Positions 43,225 to 51,963 of a DNA stretch of 64,000 nt are shown piece after piece. The translations under genes and the position numbers were made by a program. A model generated the notes under the pieces. That model saw only the letters and a list, made by a program, of their open reading frames with translations, searched no databases and was not told where the DNA came from. Location: assembly GCA_031555955.1 (NCBI GenBank), contig JAVBTY010000028.1, forward strand, positions 1 through 64,000, in the 5' to 3' direction. Every line of letters starts with the position of its first letter. Within the stretch, counting starts at the first letter, position 1. Origin of the DNA: Azoarcus sp031555955. GTDB taxonomy: Bacteria; Pseudomonadota; Gammaproteobacteria; Burkholderiales; Rhodocyclaceae.

Positions 43225-43839
43225 TCAGCCCGGTTTTTTCCAGCTGATCCGACGTGTTTCACTGCAGCCCAGAATATTGATGTCGTTTGCAGTTCGTTCG
43301 ATGTCCCAGACTTGCCAGGTAGCAAGAACATTTCTGTACAAGGGTGTTCCGTCCTGAGCGTAGATCGCCACAAAGTAGCGTCCTGTCGAGGCCCGGGATT
43401 TATTCACAACCATGATTACGGGATCACTGCCAAGCTTGTCGACCCCAAGCCGCATGGGGTGCATCACAAACACGGATGGCAGTTTTTCCTGGATGGTTGG
43501 CGTACCGTCTTTCTTCGCCATGAACTCCCGTTCTTTAAAAGATACGTCGAGCCCCAGGTCCGGAATTTTAGAAGCTCTTCCTTCGAGCCGGTCGAGATGG
43601 AAGTGGAACGAACGAAAAATGTCTTCGAAATGTTGCGATATTCCCGCCCACGTTTCCTTTGACCTGCCGCGGCACTGGTTTTCTGTTACTTCCTCAGAAA
43701 GTTGCGGCGAGATATAGCCTTGATAATTTTCGATCTCTGCAATGTTTTTCCTGGAATCCCAGCTTGCACCTGCAATACCGCCGCCAGAATCGCAGCCGAC
43801 CATCACTAGCGCCAGGAGCATAAATAGTACGTTTCGCAT
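43225..43839 (-). CDS. Lipoprotein of unknown function
   Basis: 204 aa from ATG 43839 (MRNVLFMLLALVMVGCDSGG). The lipobox LVMVGC gives a lipidated Cys at residue 16. The mature part has a helical N-half and a beta-rich end (DPVIMVVNKSRASTGRYFVA, WQVWDIERTAND). Its base composition is lower in GC than the flanking genes. No family is recognised. GCATAAATAG upstream is not a strong ribosome site, although AGGAGC lies about 10 bases ahead on that strand's opposite reading and cannot be used. Confidence 0.6.
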   Translation of the reverse strand: MRNVLFMLLALVMVGCDSGGGIAGASWDSRKNIAEIENYQGYISPQLSEEVTENQCRGRSKETWAGISQHFEDIFRSFHFHLDRLEGRASKIPDLGLDVSFKEREFMAKKDGTPTIQEKLPSVFVMHPMRLGVDKLGSDPVIMVVNKSRASTGRYFVAIYAQDGTPLYRNVLATWQVWDIERTANDINILGCSETRRISWKKPG

Positions 43840-43915
43840 AGGCCCAACTTCCCTGGTGACGGCTCCTCCCGGACGGACATCCGGCGCGCGTATTCTAGCA
43901 AGCAGCCAGGCTCCT

Positions 43916-45094
43916 TTATGCCGGATCGAGCCGCAGCACGCAGCCATCGCTATCATCGAGCAGCCACAGCCTGCCGTCCGGCCCCTGGCGCACATCGCGG
44001 ATGCGTTTTCCCAGGCTGAAACGTTCTTCACGTACGATCCTGCCGCCTTCCCGCTGCAGACGCACCAGCATCTGCGCCTTGAGCGCACCGGCGAAAACGC
44101 TTCCTTTCCAGCCCGGATACACGTCCCCAGTGTAGAAAGCCATGCCAGAAGGCGCGATTGACGGCGCCCATTGCAGCAGCGGCGACTCCACGTCAGCCCG
44201 TTCGCTGCCCTCGCCGATCCTGAAGCCGGTAACGTATTCGCGCCCGTAGGTAATCACCGGCCAGCCGTAGTTGCGCCCGGGCAGTACACGGTTCACCTCG
44301 TCACCGCCCTGCGGCCCATGTTCGCTGATCCACAGTTCTCCGTTGGCTGGATCAAGCGCCGCGCCCTGCACGTTGCGATGTCCGTAGGACCAGATTTCCG
44401 GCAGAGCGCCGGGACGGCCAATGAAAGGATTCTCCGCCGCCGCGCCGCCGCCAGCTTCGATGCGGACGATCTTGCCCAGGTGGCTGCCGAGGTCCTGCGC
44501 CTTGTCGCGATGATCGTAGCGGTCACCGAGGGTCACGAACAGCCTGCCACCGGCATCGAACACCAGGCGCGCCCCCCAGTGATTGCCGCCCGGGGGATCA
44601 TCACGCTGGGCGAAAATACGCCGCACATCACGCAGCCGCAGACTACCGGCATCCAGCGTCGCGCGCGCCACTGCGGTACGCGCCCCCTTTGCCGTGGGTT
44701 CCGCATAGGAAAAAAAGATAGCGCCGCTGGTCTCAAAATCGGGGGCAAGCGCTACGTCGAGCAGCCCGCCCTGCCCGCGCGCATACACTTCAGGCACGCC
44801 TGCGAGGGGAGCCGACACACTGGCCGCCGATGATGCGCCAGCCATGCTCAGGATACGCATGCGCCCCGGCCGTTCCGTAACCAGCAGACGATTCTCCGGC
44901 AGAAAGGCCAGCGCCCACGGATGCTCCAGCCCGCAGACGATTTCGGTAACGCGAACTGCGCCTGTTTCGCTACGGATCACGGTCTGCGCCTGGACCGGCG
45001 CCGATAACACTGCGTCCGGAATGCCCGCAATCAATACCAGCAGGGCGAACTGAAAAGGGAAGCCGGTTTTTTGTCTGGGCATGGCATTGTTCAT
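43916..45094 (-). CDS. PQQ-dependent aldose sugar dehydrogenase (YliI-like)
   Basis: 392 aa with a signal peptide (cleaved after VQA, about 36), so periplasmic. Six-bladed beta-propeller of the GDH family: LEHPWALAFLPENRLLVTER, ARGQGGLLDVALAPDFE, GGNHWGARLVFDAGGRLFVT, LGDRYDHRDKAQDLGSHLGK, EIWSYGHRNVQGAALDP and GELWISEHGPQGGDEVN. His and Arg for PQQ are in GNHWG and GHRN. Alternative start 4 codons downstream. Probably oxidises soluble sugars if PQQ is available. Confidence 0.92.
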   Translation of the reverse strand: MNNAMPRQKTGFPFQFALLVLIAGIPDAVLSAPVQAQTVIRSETGAVRVTEIVCGLEHPWALAFLPENRLLVTERPGRMRILSMAGASSAASVSAPLAGVPEVYARGQGGLLDVALAPDFETSGAIFFSYAEPTAKGARTAVARATLDAGSLRLRDVRRIFAQRDDPPGGNHWGARLVFDAGGRLFVTLGDRYDHRDKAQDLGSHLGKIVRIEAGGGAAAENPFIGRPGALPEIWSYGHRNVQGAALDPANGELWISEHGPQGGDEVNRVLPGRNYGWPVITYGREYVTGFRIGEGSERADVESPLLQWAPSIAPSGMAFYTGDVYPGWKGSVFAGALKAQMLVRLQREGGRIVREERFSLGKRIRDVRQGPDGRLWLLDDSDGCVLRLDPA

Positions 45095-45304
45095 AAAAAA
45101 GAAAACGGCATGGCTGGCTCATGGACCGAAGCATGACCACGGCTGCCACGGTAACCCCGGAACCCGCACAGCCGGTCCGGTTTCAGGCGGACCCGGCGAC
45201 CTGGAAAACGTTCAGCCTTCAGAAAGCGGCATCTGGGCATTAAAGCCACAAAACTATGGTATAGAGAAGCAGCACTTTCGCAGCAACGCGCCATTCCATG
45301 CACC

Positions 45305-47038
45305 ATGGATAAATCCTGCCTCTGGCGACTGTTTGTCCAGCCTTCCGCCCTGCCCCCCTTCCGGCGGTTCCTCCTGGCCGGGCTGCTGCTTTCCGCCTGC
45401 GCGCCGCTGGCCGCATCAGCGGCGGCGCCTGCCGCCGACGGCGCCTCACCGCTGGCGCTCGTCCTTGTAGCGGCGCTCTCGGCCGCACTGGCGGCAGCCA
45501 TCGGCTACCGGATCGGCCATCTCCGCACAAAGCGCCAGCAGGACACACAGGCGAAGCGGGCGCACATGCGCGCCTCCCTCATTGATCTTGCGTCGGACTG
45601 GACGTGGCGCACGGACCACAACCATCGCTATCTTGCGATCAGCAGGGGCTTTCATGGCTGCACCGGTCTTGATCCGGCCACCCTCATAGGCCGCTCCCCC
45701 TGGGATCTGGCCGGGCCCGCAACCGAATCCGTCGACTGGGAGCCCTACCGCGCCAGCCTGAAAGAACAGGAAAAAATCACCCATACCTTTCCCCTGCGCG
45801 GTGCGGATGGGCACATCCGCCATTTTGAGCTGATCGGGCAACCGTTGCTGCGCAATGGCCTGTTCGCCGGCTACCACGGCATCGGGCGCGACATTACCGA
45901 ACAGGTCACCACCGCCCGCGCCCTGCATAAAAGCCAGCAGCGTTACTCGGAAATGGTCGAATCGGTGAACGAAGTCATTTTCCGCTCCGACACGGAAGGA
46001 CGGCTGACTTTTCTTAACAGTTTCTGGCGGACAGTGAGCGGATACCGGGTTGACCAGGCTCTGGGCAAGTCCCTTGCCAGCTTTCTGCATCCGGACGACT
46101 GCGCCAGCGCACAGGCGCACTTCGCCGATGTTATTGCCGGCAGGCAGCCGGAATGCCGCTGTGAGCTGCGGCTGCGCACCCGGAAAGGCGAAATCCGCTG
46201 GATCGAGGCTGCCGGGCGTCCCATCGTGGACGTGGATGAAGCGCCTTTGGGCATTGCCGGCACCCTGTCCGACATTTCCTCGCGCAAGGTGGCCGAGCTG
46301 ACGCTGAAGAATGTGAATCAGGATCTGGAGGCCCGCGTCCACCAGCGTACCGCCGAACTGGAAGCCTCCAACCAGGAGCTGGAAGCTTTCTCCTATTCCG
46401 TTTCCCATGACCTGCGCGCGCCGCTGCGCGCCATCGACGGTTTTGCCCGTATTCTGGAAGAGGAGCTGGCGGACCGGCTCGACGACGATTCGCGCGGACA
46501 TATCAACCGCATCCGCAAGGCCACCCAGCGCATGGCGCATCTGACCGACGCGCTGATCGAACTGGCCCGTCTCACCCGCGAACCGCTGCGCAAAGAAACC
46601 TTCGACCTGTCCGCAATGGCGGTGCAGATCATGGACGAACTGCGCGCCGGGGAACCCGCCCGTGTGGTTGAGCTCGAAATCGGCCAGGGCCTGATGGTCA
46701 CCGCCGACCGCGTGCTGGTCCTTGTACTGCTTGAAAACCTGCTGCACAACGCCTGGAAATTTTCCGCCCGCGAGCCGGTCACCCGCATCACTTTCCGCGC
46801 CGGGCGCGAAAACGGGCAGCGCGTGTTCTGCATCGAGGACAACGGCGCCGGTTTTGACATGGCTTTCGCCGCCAACCTGTTCCGCCCTTTCCACCGCCTG
46901 CACAGCGCATCGGAATTTTCCGGCACCGGCATCGGCCTTGCGACCGTGCAACGCATCATCCAGCGCCACGGCGGCATGATCTGGGCGTACTCGAACCCGG
47001 GCGACGGCGCCCGTTTCTGCTTTACTCTCGGGAACTGA
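45305..47038 (+). CDS. Membrane-bound PAS-PAS histidine kinase
   Basis: 577 aa. An N-terminal anchor (about 22-67), two PAS domains (about 95-200, WRTDHNHRYLAISRGFHGCT; and 210-335, NEVIFRSDTEGRLTFLNSFW), then a HisKA domain with H-box FSYSVSHDLRAPLRAIDGFA, and an HATPase_c domain with LENLLHNAWKFSAR, FCIEDNGAGFD and GTGIGLATVQRII. This H-box resembles bacteriophytochrome-type kinases. No response regulator adjoins. The signal sensed is unknown. Confidence 0.92.
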   Translation: MDKSCLWRLFVQPSALPPFRRFLLAGLLLSACAPLAASAAAPAADGASPLALVLVAALSAALAAAIGYRIGHLRTKRQQDTQAKRAHMRASLIDLASDWTWRTDHNHRYLAISRGFHGCTGLDPATLIGRSPWDLAGPATESVDWEPYRASLKEQEKITHTFPLRGADGHIRHFELIGQPLLRNGLFAGYHGIGRDITEQVTTARALHKSQQRYSEMVESVNEVIFRSDTEGRLTFLNSFWRTVSGYRVDQALGKSLASFLHPDDCASAQAHFADVIAGRQPECRCELRLRTRKGEIRWIEAAGRPIVDVDEAPLGIAGTLSDISSRKVAELTLKNVNQDLEARVHQRTAELEASNQELEAFSYSVSHDLRAPLRAIDGFARILEEELADRLDDDSRGHINRIRKATQRMAHLTDALIELARLTREPLRKETFDLSAMAVQIMDELRAGEPARVVELEIGQGLMVTADRVLVLVLLENLLHNAWKFSAREPVTRITFRAGRENGQRVFCIEDNGAGFDMAFAANLFRPFHRLHSASEFSGTGIGLATVQRIIQRHGGMIWAYSNPGDGARFCFTLGN

Positions 47039-47176
47039 TCCCTGATGCCGGGGTTATTTTGAGACCGTGCAATTGATTGTGCACTGCAGTATCATCCTCT
47101 TACTATCCTCCAGACGGATTGCCTCACCGGCGTCCCCCTCACGGCACCAGCCCGGACTCTTCGGATCTTTCCTGCA

Positions 47177-49864
47177 ATGAAAGAAAAACACTACCTTTCC
47201 CCCCTGCTCGAACCCCAGTCCGTCGCCATCATCGGCGCCAGCGAGCGGGACGCCTCCCTTGGAAACGTCCTCATCCGCAACATGCTCGACGCCGGTTACA
47301 AGGGGCGCCTGTTCGCAATCAATCCGGGGCACGAATCGGTACTGGGCCTGCCCTGTTACAAGACGGTGGAAGACGTGCCCCACCGTCTTGATCTGGCCGT
47401 GATCGCCATCCGTGCAGACCGGGTTCCCGCCGCGATCGATGGCTGCGGCCGGGCCGGGGTGAAGGCTGTTATCGTGCTCTCGTCGGGCTTTTCTGAAACC
47501 GGCCCGCGCGGCGCCATGCTCGAACGCAAGGTGATCGAGGCCGCGCGGCGGCACCGCATCCGCCTGCTCGGCCCCAACTGTATCGGCATCATGCGCCCCG
47601 AACTCGGTCTGAACGCCACATTCGCCCAGGCCAGCGCGGGCAAAGGCACGATCGGCCTCATCTCCCAGTCCGGCGCGCTGTGCGCGGCGATTCTCGACTG
47701 GGCCAAACCGAACAACGTTGGCTTTTCCACCGTGGTTTCGCTCGGCGCCTCGTCCGATATCGATTTCGGCGAAGTGCTGGAGTACATGATTTCCGACCCG
47801 CGCACTGAAAGCATCTTCCTCTATGTGGAAGGCATCCGCGACGCGCGCCGTTTCATGAGCGCGCTGCGCGGCGCGGCGCGGGTCAAACCCGTGCTGCTGA
47901 TCAAGGCCGGACGGCACCCGGACGTTTCGCAGGCGATCCTGTCGCATTCCGGCGCCAAGGTGGGCGACGACGCGGTATTCGATGCCGCGCTGCGCCGCGC
48001 AGGCGTGATCCGCCTGTACAACATGGCGCAGCTTTTTTCCGCCGCCAATGCGCTGTTCTCCCATTTCCGCCCGCGCGGCAACCGTCTGGCGATCATTACC
48101 AACGGCGGCGGGCCGGGTGTCATGGCGGCCGACCGCGCGGCCGATCTCGGCATTCCGATGGCCACGTTTTCCGAAAGCACCATCGAAAAGCTCAATGCCG
48201 CGCTGCCAGCGGGCTGGTCCCACGGCAATCCGGTAGATATCCTGGGCGACGGCGGCGCGGAGCAATACCGCAAGGCGCTGGCGGCGGTGCTGGAAGACGA
48301 TAACGTCGACGGCGCGCTGGTGATGCTGACGCCGCAGGCGATGAGCGATCCGGATGGCGTCGCCGCGGCGGTGATCGAGCTGGAGGAAAACGCCGACAAA
48401 CCCGTTCTCACCTGCTGGATGGGCGCGGAACAGATCATGAGCGCACGCCGCGCCTTTATCGACGCCGGCATCCCCACGCTGCGCACGCCGGAACCGGCGG
48501 TGGAACTGTTCAGCCACATTTCCGCCTACTACCGCAACCAGAAGCTGCTGATGCAGACGCCGTCGTCGCTGTCGCACCTGTCGCCGCCATCGATCGAAAG
48601 CGCCCGCCTGGTGATCGAAACCGCGCTGGCCGAACGGCGCAAGTCGCTTAACGAAATGGAATCCAAGGCGCTGCTGGCCGCCTTCCGCATCCCCATCGCG
48701 CAGACGGTGATTGCCCGTTCGGCCACCGAGGCGATGGTGCTGGCCGAAGAAATCGGCCTCCCCGTGGTGATGAAGATCGACTCACCGTCGATCATCCACA
48801 AGTCCGATTCCGGCGGCGTGCGCCTGAACCTTGGCAGCCTCGCCGCGGTACGTTCCGCCTACCAGGAAATTCTCGACGAAGTCCGCAAAAACCGGCCCGA
48901 CGCCACCATCAACGGCGTGGCGATCGAACCGATGGTTCTCAAGCGCCACGGGCGGGAACTGGTCGTCAGCGTCCGGCGCGATCCGGTATTCGGCCCGGTG
49001 ATCGCCTTCGGCGAGGGCGGCAACCGTGTCGAGGCGAACCGCGATCTCGCCATCGCGCTGCCGCCGCTGAACAATTACCTGGTGCACGACCTGATCCGCT
49101 CGACCCGCGTCTATCCGCTGCTGGGCGAATTCCGCAACATGCCCGCAATCAGGATGGAAGCGCTTGAACTGGTGCTGCTGCGCGTTTCTGAAATGGTCTG
49201 CGAACTGCCATGGATCACCAGCCTGGAGATCAACCCGCTGATCGTCGACGAACAGGGCGCGGTAGCCGTTGATGCGCGCATCGTCGCCGACAACGTCTCG
49301 CCCGCGGCCGACCGTTACGATCACATGGCGATCCACCCCTATCCGTCACACCTCATCACCCGCTGGATCATGCCCGACGGCGTGGAAATCACCGTGCGGC
49401 CGATCAAGCCGGAAGACGCCGATCTGGAAGTGGAATTCGTCCTCGGCCTCTCGGCTGAAACAAAGTATTACCGCTTCATGAATTCGCTGCGCGAACTGCC
49501 GCCCGCCATGGTCGCGCGCCTGACCCAGATCGACTACGACCGGGAAATGGCCTTTATCGCCACCATCATGGTCGAAGGCGCGGAAAAGGAAATCGGCGTG
49601 TGCCGCTACGCGGTCAACCCCGATGGCGAATCGTGCGAGTTCGCTGTTGTCGTCGCCGACGAATGGCAGCACCGCGGCCTCGCCCGCCGGCTCATGGGCG
49701 TGCTGATCGATACCGCGCGCAGCCGCGGCATCGCCTACATGAACGGCGTTTTCCTGGCCAACAACGAGCGCATGCTCAAGTTCGTACAAAGCCTTGGCTT
49801 TGTGCTCTCCAACGATCCGGACGACAACACCGTCAAGCTCGGCGTTTTGCCGCTGCAGGACTGA
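47177..49864 (+). CDS. Acetyltransferase Pat: NDP-forming acyl-CoA synthetase-like domain fused to GNAT
   Basis: 895 aa. A CoA-binding domain (SVAIIGASERDASLGNVLI), a succinyl-CoA-ligase-like domain (SQSGALCAAILDWAK, ITNGGGPGVMAADRA) and an ATP-grasp domain (VVMKIDSPSIIHKSDSGGV, VAIEPMVL). A C-terminal GNAT (about 740-890: VEITVRPIKPEDADLEVEF, VADEWQHRGLARRLMG) follows. The architecture matches YfiQ/Pat lysine acetyltransferases that silence acetyl-CoA synthetase. The catalytic His of the synthetase part is not obvious. Confidence 0.93.
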   Translation: MKEKHYLSPLLEPQSVAIIGASERDASLGNVLIRNMLDAGYKGRLFAINPGHESVLGLPCYKTVEDVPHRLDLAVIAIRADRVPAAIDGCGRAGVKAVIVLSSGFSETGPRGAMLERKVIEAARRHRIRLLGPNCIGIMRPELGLNATFAQASAGKGTIGLISQSGALCAAILDWAKPNNVGFSTVVSLGASSDIDFGEVLEYMISDPRTESIFLYVEGIRDARRFMSALRGAARVKPVLLIKAGRHPDVSQAILSHSGAKVGDDAVFDAALRRAGVIRLYNMAQLFSAANALFSHFRPRGNRLAIITNGGGPGVMAADRAADLGIPMATFSESTIEKLNAALPAGWSHGNPVDILGDGGAEQYRKALAAVLEDDNVDGALVMLTPQAMSDPDGVAAAVIELEENADKPVLTCWMGAEQIMSARRAFIDAGIPTLRTPEPAVELFSHISAYYRNQKLLMQTPSSLSHLSPPSIESARLVIETALAERRKSLNEMESKALLAAFRIPIAQTVIARSATEAMVLAEEIGLPVVMKIDSPSIIHKSDSGGVRLNLGSLAAVRSAYQEILDEVRKNRPDATINGVAIEPMVLKRHGRELVVSVRRDPVFGPVIAFGEGGNRVEANRDLAIALPPLNNYLVHDLIRSTRVYPLLGEFRNMPAIRMEALELVLLRVSEMVCELPWITSLEINPLIVDEQGAVAVDARIVADNVSPAADRYDHMAIHPYPSHLITRWIMPDGVEITVRPIKPEDADLEVEFVLGLSAETKYYRFMNSLRELPPAMVARLTQIDYDREMAFIATIMVEGAEKEIGVCRYAVNPDGESCEFAVVVADEWQHRGLARRLMGVLIDTARSRGIAYMNGVFLANNERMLKFVQSLGFVLSNDPDDNTVKLGVLPLQD

Positions 49865-49878
49865 CCCGGCCCCGCTTT

Positions 49879-49909
49879 CGCCCGCTCTCCGGCTTACGGA
49901 GAACGGGCG
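49879..49909 (+). terminator. Hairpin after the Pat-like gene, possible terminator
   Basis: CGCCCG-C-TCTCCG pairs with CGGAGA-A-CGGGCG around GCTTA. No T-run follows, so termination is only possible. Between 49910 and 50069 I see no gene; GGCAAATCTGATAAATCGCTATAAT gives a TATAAT-like box near 50056 for yciB. Confidence 0.4.
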
Positions 49910-50069
49910 GGGTCCGCTCCTCCATTAACCCCCATCCAGGCCAGCGGCCATCGCGCACCCGCCGCCCGCTGCCGTATACCCGGCGAAAAGCTGTGCCAAC
50001 ACGGGAACCATTCAGCCGGATTACTTTCCCCAGAGAGGCAAATCTGATAAATCGCTATAATCCACGCGC

Positions 50070-50684
50070 ATGAAATTTCTCTTCGACCTTTTTCCTGTCG
50101 CCCTTTTTTTTGCGACGTACAAAATCGCCCGCCTCTGGGATGGATCGCTCCCCCTCGCCAGCCGCTGGCTGGGGCCGGATATCACCGCCGCGCAGGCGCC
50201 AATCCTGCTCGCCACCGCGGTTACAATCGCGGCTACGGTCACCCAGATTGCCCTTCTCAGGCTGAAAAAGCAGAAAATCGGCTACATGATGTGGATCAGT
50301 CTGGTTCTCATCCTTGTTTTTGGCGGCGCCACACTGTTTTTTCATAATCCGGTCTTCATCAAGTGGAAGCCCACGATTCTGTACTGGCTGTTCGGCACGG
50401 TTCTTTTCGTCTCCGCTGTTTTCTTCCGGCGCAACCTGATCAGAACGATGATGGCGGATGCCGGAATTGTTCTCCCCGAAACCATCTGGTCCAGGCTCAA
50501 CCTGGCATGGGTGTGTTTTTTCGCCGTGATGGGGCTGATGAATCTTTATGTTGCCTACCGCTTTTCCGAAGAGACATGGGTCGACTTCAAAATGTTTGGC
50601 GGCATGGGCCTGATGCTGGCATTTGCGCTGGGACAGGGATTTTTCCTGTCAAAATATCTGGAAAAGGAACCGCACGATGCCTGA
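50070..50684 (+). CDS. yciB: Inner membrane protein YciB (septation protein IspZ)
   Basis: 204 aa, five to six hydrophobic helices. MKFLFDLFPVALFFATYKIA is the family start, and WKPTILYWLFGTVLFVSAVF, WSRLNLAWVCFFAVMGLMNL and WVDFKMFGGMGLMLAFALGQ are family motifs. Required for normal envelope and septum in E. coli and Shigella. Followed by bolA and a PpiC-type isomerase, the usual betaproteobacterial order. Confidence 0.95.
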   Translation: MKFLFDLFPVALFFATYKIARLWDGSLPLASRWLGPDITAAQAPILLATAVTIAATVTQIALLRLKKQKIGYMMWISLVLILVFGGATLFFHNPVFIKWKPTILYWLFGTVLFVSAVFFRRNLIRTMMADAGIVLPETIWSRLNLAWVCFFAVMGLMNLYVAYRFSEETWVDFKMFGGMGLMLAFALGQGFFLSKYLEKEPHDA

Positions 50685-50796
50685 CATTTCCATCGTCAGC
50701 AGTGGCCAGAGCAGGCGCTCCGGAAGCATGCCCCCATGCCTGGCCAGTCTGGAATTCCTGAGCGATGCGCATCTTGCTCCCGGAATGCGGTCATGA
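50677..50796 (+). CDS. Possible 39-aa coupled reading frame between yciB and bolA
   Basis: ATG 50677 overlaps the yciB stop by 8 bases and its TGA overlaps the bolA ATG (ATGA). It encodes MPDISIVSSGQSRRSGS and a Cys-containing tail. It occupies the place of yciI in the usual yciB-yciI-bolA order, but 39 codons are too few and similarity to YciI is not convincing. It may only serve translational coupling, or be a vestige. Confidence 0.35.
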   Translation: MPDISIVSSGQSRRSGSMPPCLASLEFLSDAHLAPGMRS

Positions 50797-51074
50797 GCGT
50801 TATACGCATGATCCGGGAACGGCTCGCCGTACTGGAACCGCAGTCCGTCGAAATCGACGATGAAAGCGCCCTGCACGCAGGCCATGCGGGAGCACGGTCC
50901 GGCGGTGGCCATTACCGGCTGAAAATTGTCTCCCCCGCATTTTCCGGAAAAAACACGGTCCACCGTCACCGGATGATTTACCGCGCGCTTGGTGAAATGA
51001 TGAAAGCGGAAATTCATGCTCTCGCCATTTGCGCTCAAACGGCCGAAGAGGCCATCATAAAACCTGCCCCCTGA
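50793..51074 (+). CDS. bolA: BolA family transcriptional/redox regulator
   Basis: 93 aa from ATG 50793 (SVIRMIRERLAVLEPQSVEI). HAGHAGARSGGGHYRLKIVS and VHRHRMIYRALGEMM are BolA motifs with the His that coordinates Fe-S clusters with glutaredoxins. Eleven bases separate it from the ppiC-like gene. Confidence 0.95.
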   Translation: MSVIRMIRERLAVLEPQSVEIDDESALHAGHAGARSGGGHYRLKIVSPAFSGKNTVHRHRMIYRALGEMMKAEIHALAICAQTAEEAIIKPAP

Positions 51075-51084
51075 AGGAGTATCG

Positions 51085-51867
51085 ATGAAACGCTTTCCGA
51101 GCCGTCTGGCTGTCAGCCTGGTTGCTGCTTTCTTAACCCAGTCCGTGCTGGCCGCCGCGCCGGTGGCCACGGTCAATGGCGTAGCCATTCCGGCCGTCCG
51201 CGCTGAAGCCATGCTTGCCGAGCAGCACGCACAGGGCGCGCAGGACAGCCCGGAACTGCAGGCTGCCATCCGCGAGGAACTGATCCGCCGCGAAATGCTG
51301 AGCCAGGCCGCAACCAAAAAAGGAATCGACAAGAAGTCCGACGTTCAGGCGCAGATGGACATGGCCAGGCAGGCGATCCTGATCCGCGCCTATCTGCAGG
51401 ATTACATGAAAACCCACCCGGTTACCGACGACGAGCTGAAGAAAGAGTACGACTCGATCAAGGAGAGCATGGGGCAGAAAGAATATAAGCCGCGCCACGT
51501 TCTGGTTGAAACCGAAGACCAGGCCAAGGCGGTCATTGCAAAACTGCAGGCGGGAACGTCCTTCGACGAGGTGGCGAAGGAATCCCGCGATCCAGGCTCA
51601 AAGGACAAAGGGGGCGATCTCGGCTGGAGCAACCCCAAGATGTTCGTAAAACCGTTTTCCGACGCCATGGTTACGCTCGAAAAAGGCAAATTCACCACGA
51701 CGCCAGTGAAGAGCGATTTCGGCTATCACGTTATCCTGCTTGAAGACATCCGCGACCTGAAAGCGCCTGCATTTGAAGAGGTCAAGCCGCAGCTGCAGCA
51801 GCGCCTGCAGCAGCAGAGAATCGAAAAGCACCTGACCGAGCTGCGCGAAAAAGCCAAGGTGCAGTAA
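51085..51867 (+). CDS. PpiC/SurA-like parvulin peptidyl-prolyl isomerase
   Basis: 260 aa with a signal peptide (cleaved after LAA, about 24), periplasmic. A SurA-N-like helical part (residues 25-125) precedes a parvulin domain (about 130-225: RHVLVETEDQAKAVIAKLQA, FDEVAKESRDPGSKDKGGDL, VKSDFGYHVILLED), then a helical C-terminus. GAAGGAG is 6 bases before the ATG. A terminator follows. Confidence 0.94.
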   Translation: MKRFPSRLAVSLVAAFLTQSVLAAAPVATVNGVAIPAVRAEAMLAEQHAQGAQDSPELQAAIREELIRREMLSQAATKKGIDKKSDVQAQMDMARQAILIRAYLQDYMKTHPVTDDELKKEYDSIKESMGQKEYKPRHVLVETEDQAKAVIAKLQAGTSFDEVAKESRDPGSKDKGGDLGWSNPKMFVKPFSDAMVTLEKGKFTTTPVKSDFGYHVILLEDIRDLKAPAFEEVKPQLQQRLQQQRIEKHLTELREKAKVQ

Positions 51868-51902
51868 CGCGCACTAAAATCACGTTTTCCGGCTTCATGT
51901 AA

Positions 51903-51946
51903 AAAGGCCGGAGGAACCTCAGGGGTTCCTCCGGCCTTTGTTTTTT
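51903..51946 (+). terminator. Rho-independent terminator after the parvulin gene
   Basis: AAAGGCCGGAGGAACC and GGTTCCTCCGGCCTTT form a 16-bp perfect stem with a 5-base loop, followed by GTTTTTT. The A/T flanks allow function for the convergent acyl-CoA dehydrogenase gene too. Confidence 0.95.
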
Positions 51947-51963
51947 CAGCCGTGGAGTCTGGA

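Noticed and set aside
45095..45304. 210-base gap between the sugar dehydrogenase and histidine kinase genes
   Set aside because: No gene or clear promoter motif beyond a weak TATAGAG; left unannotated.
47070..47090. GTGCA-N8-TGCAC dyad before the Pat-like gene
   Set aside because: Five-base arms only and no match to CRP or FNR sites.
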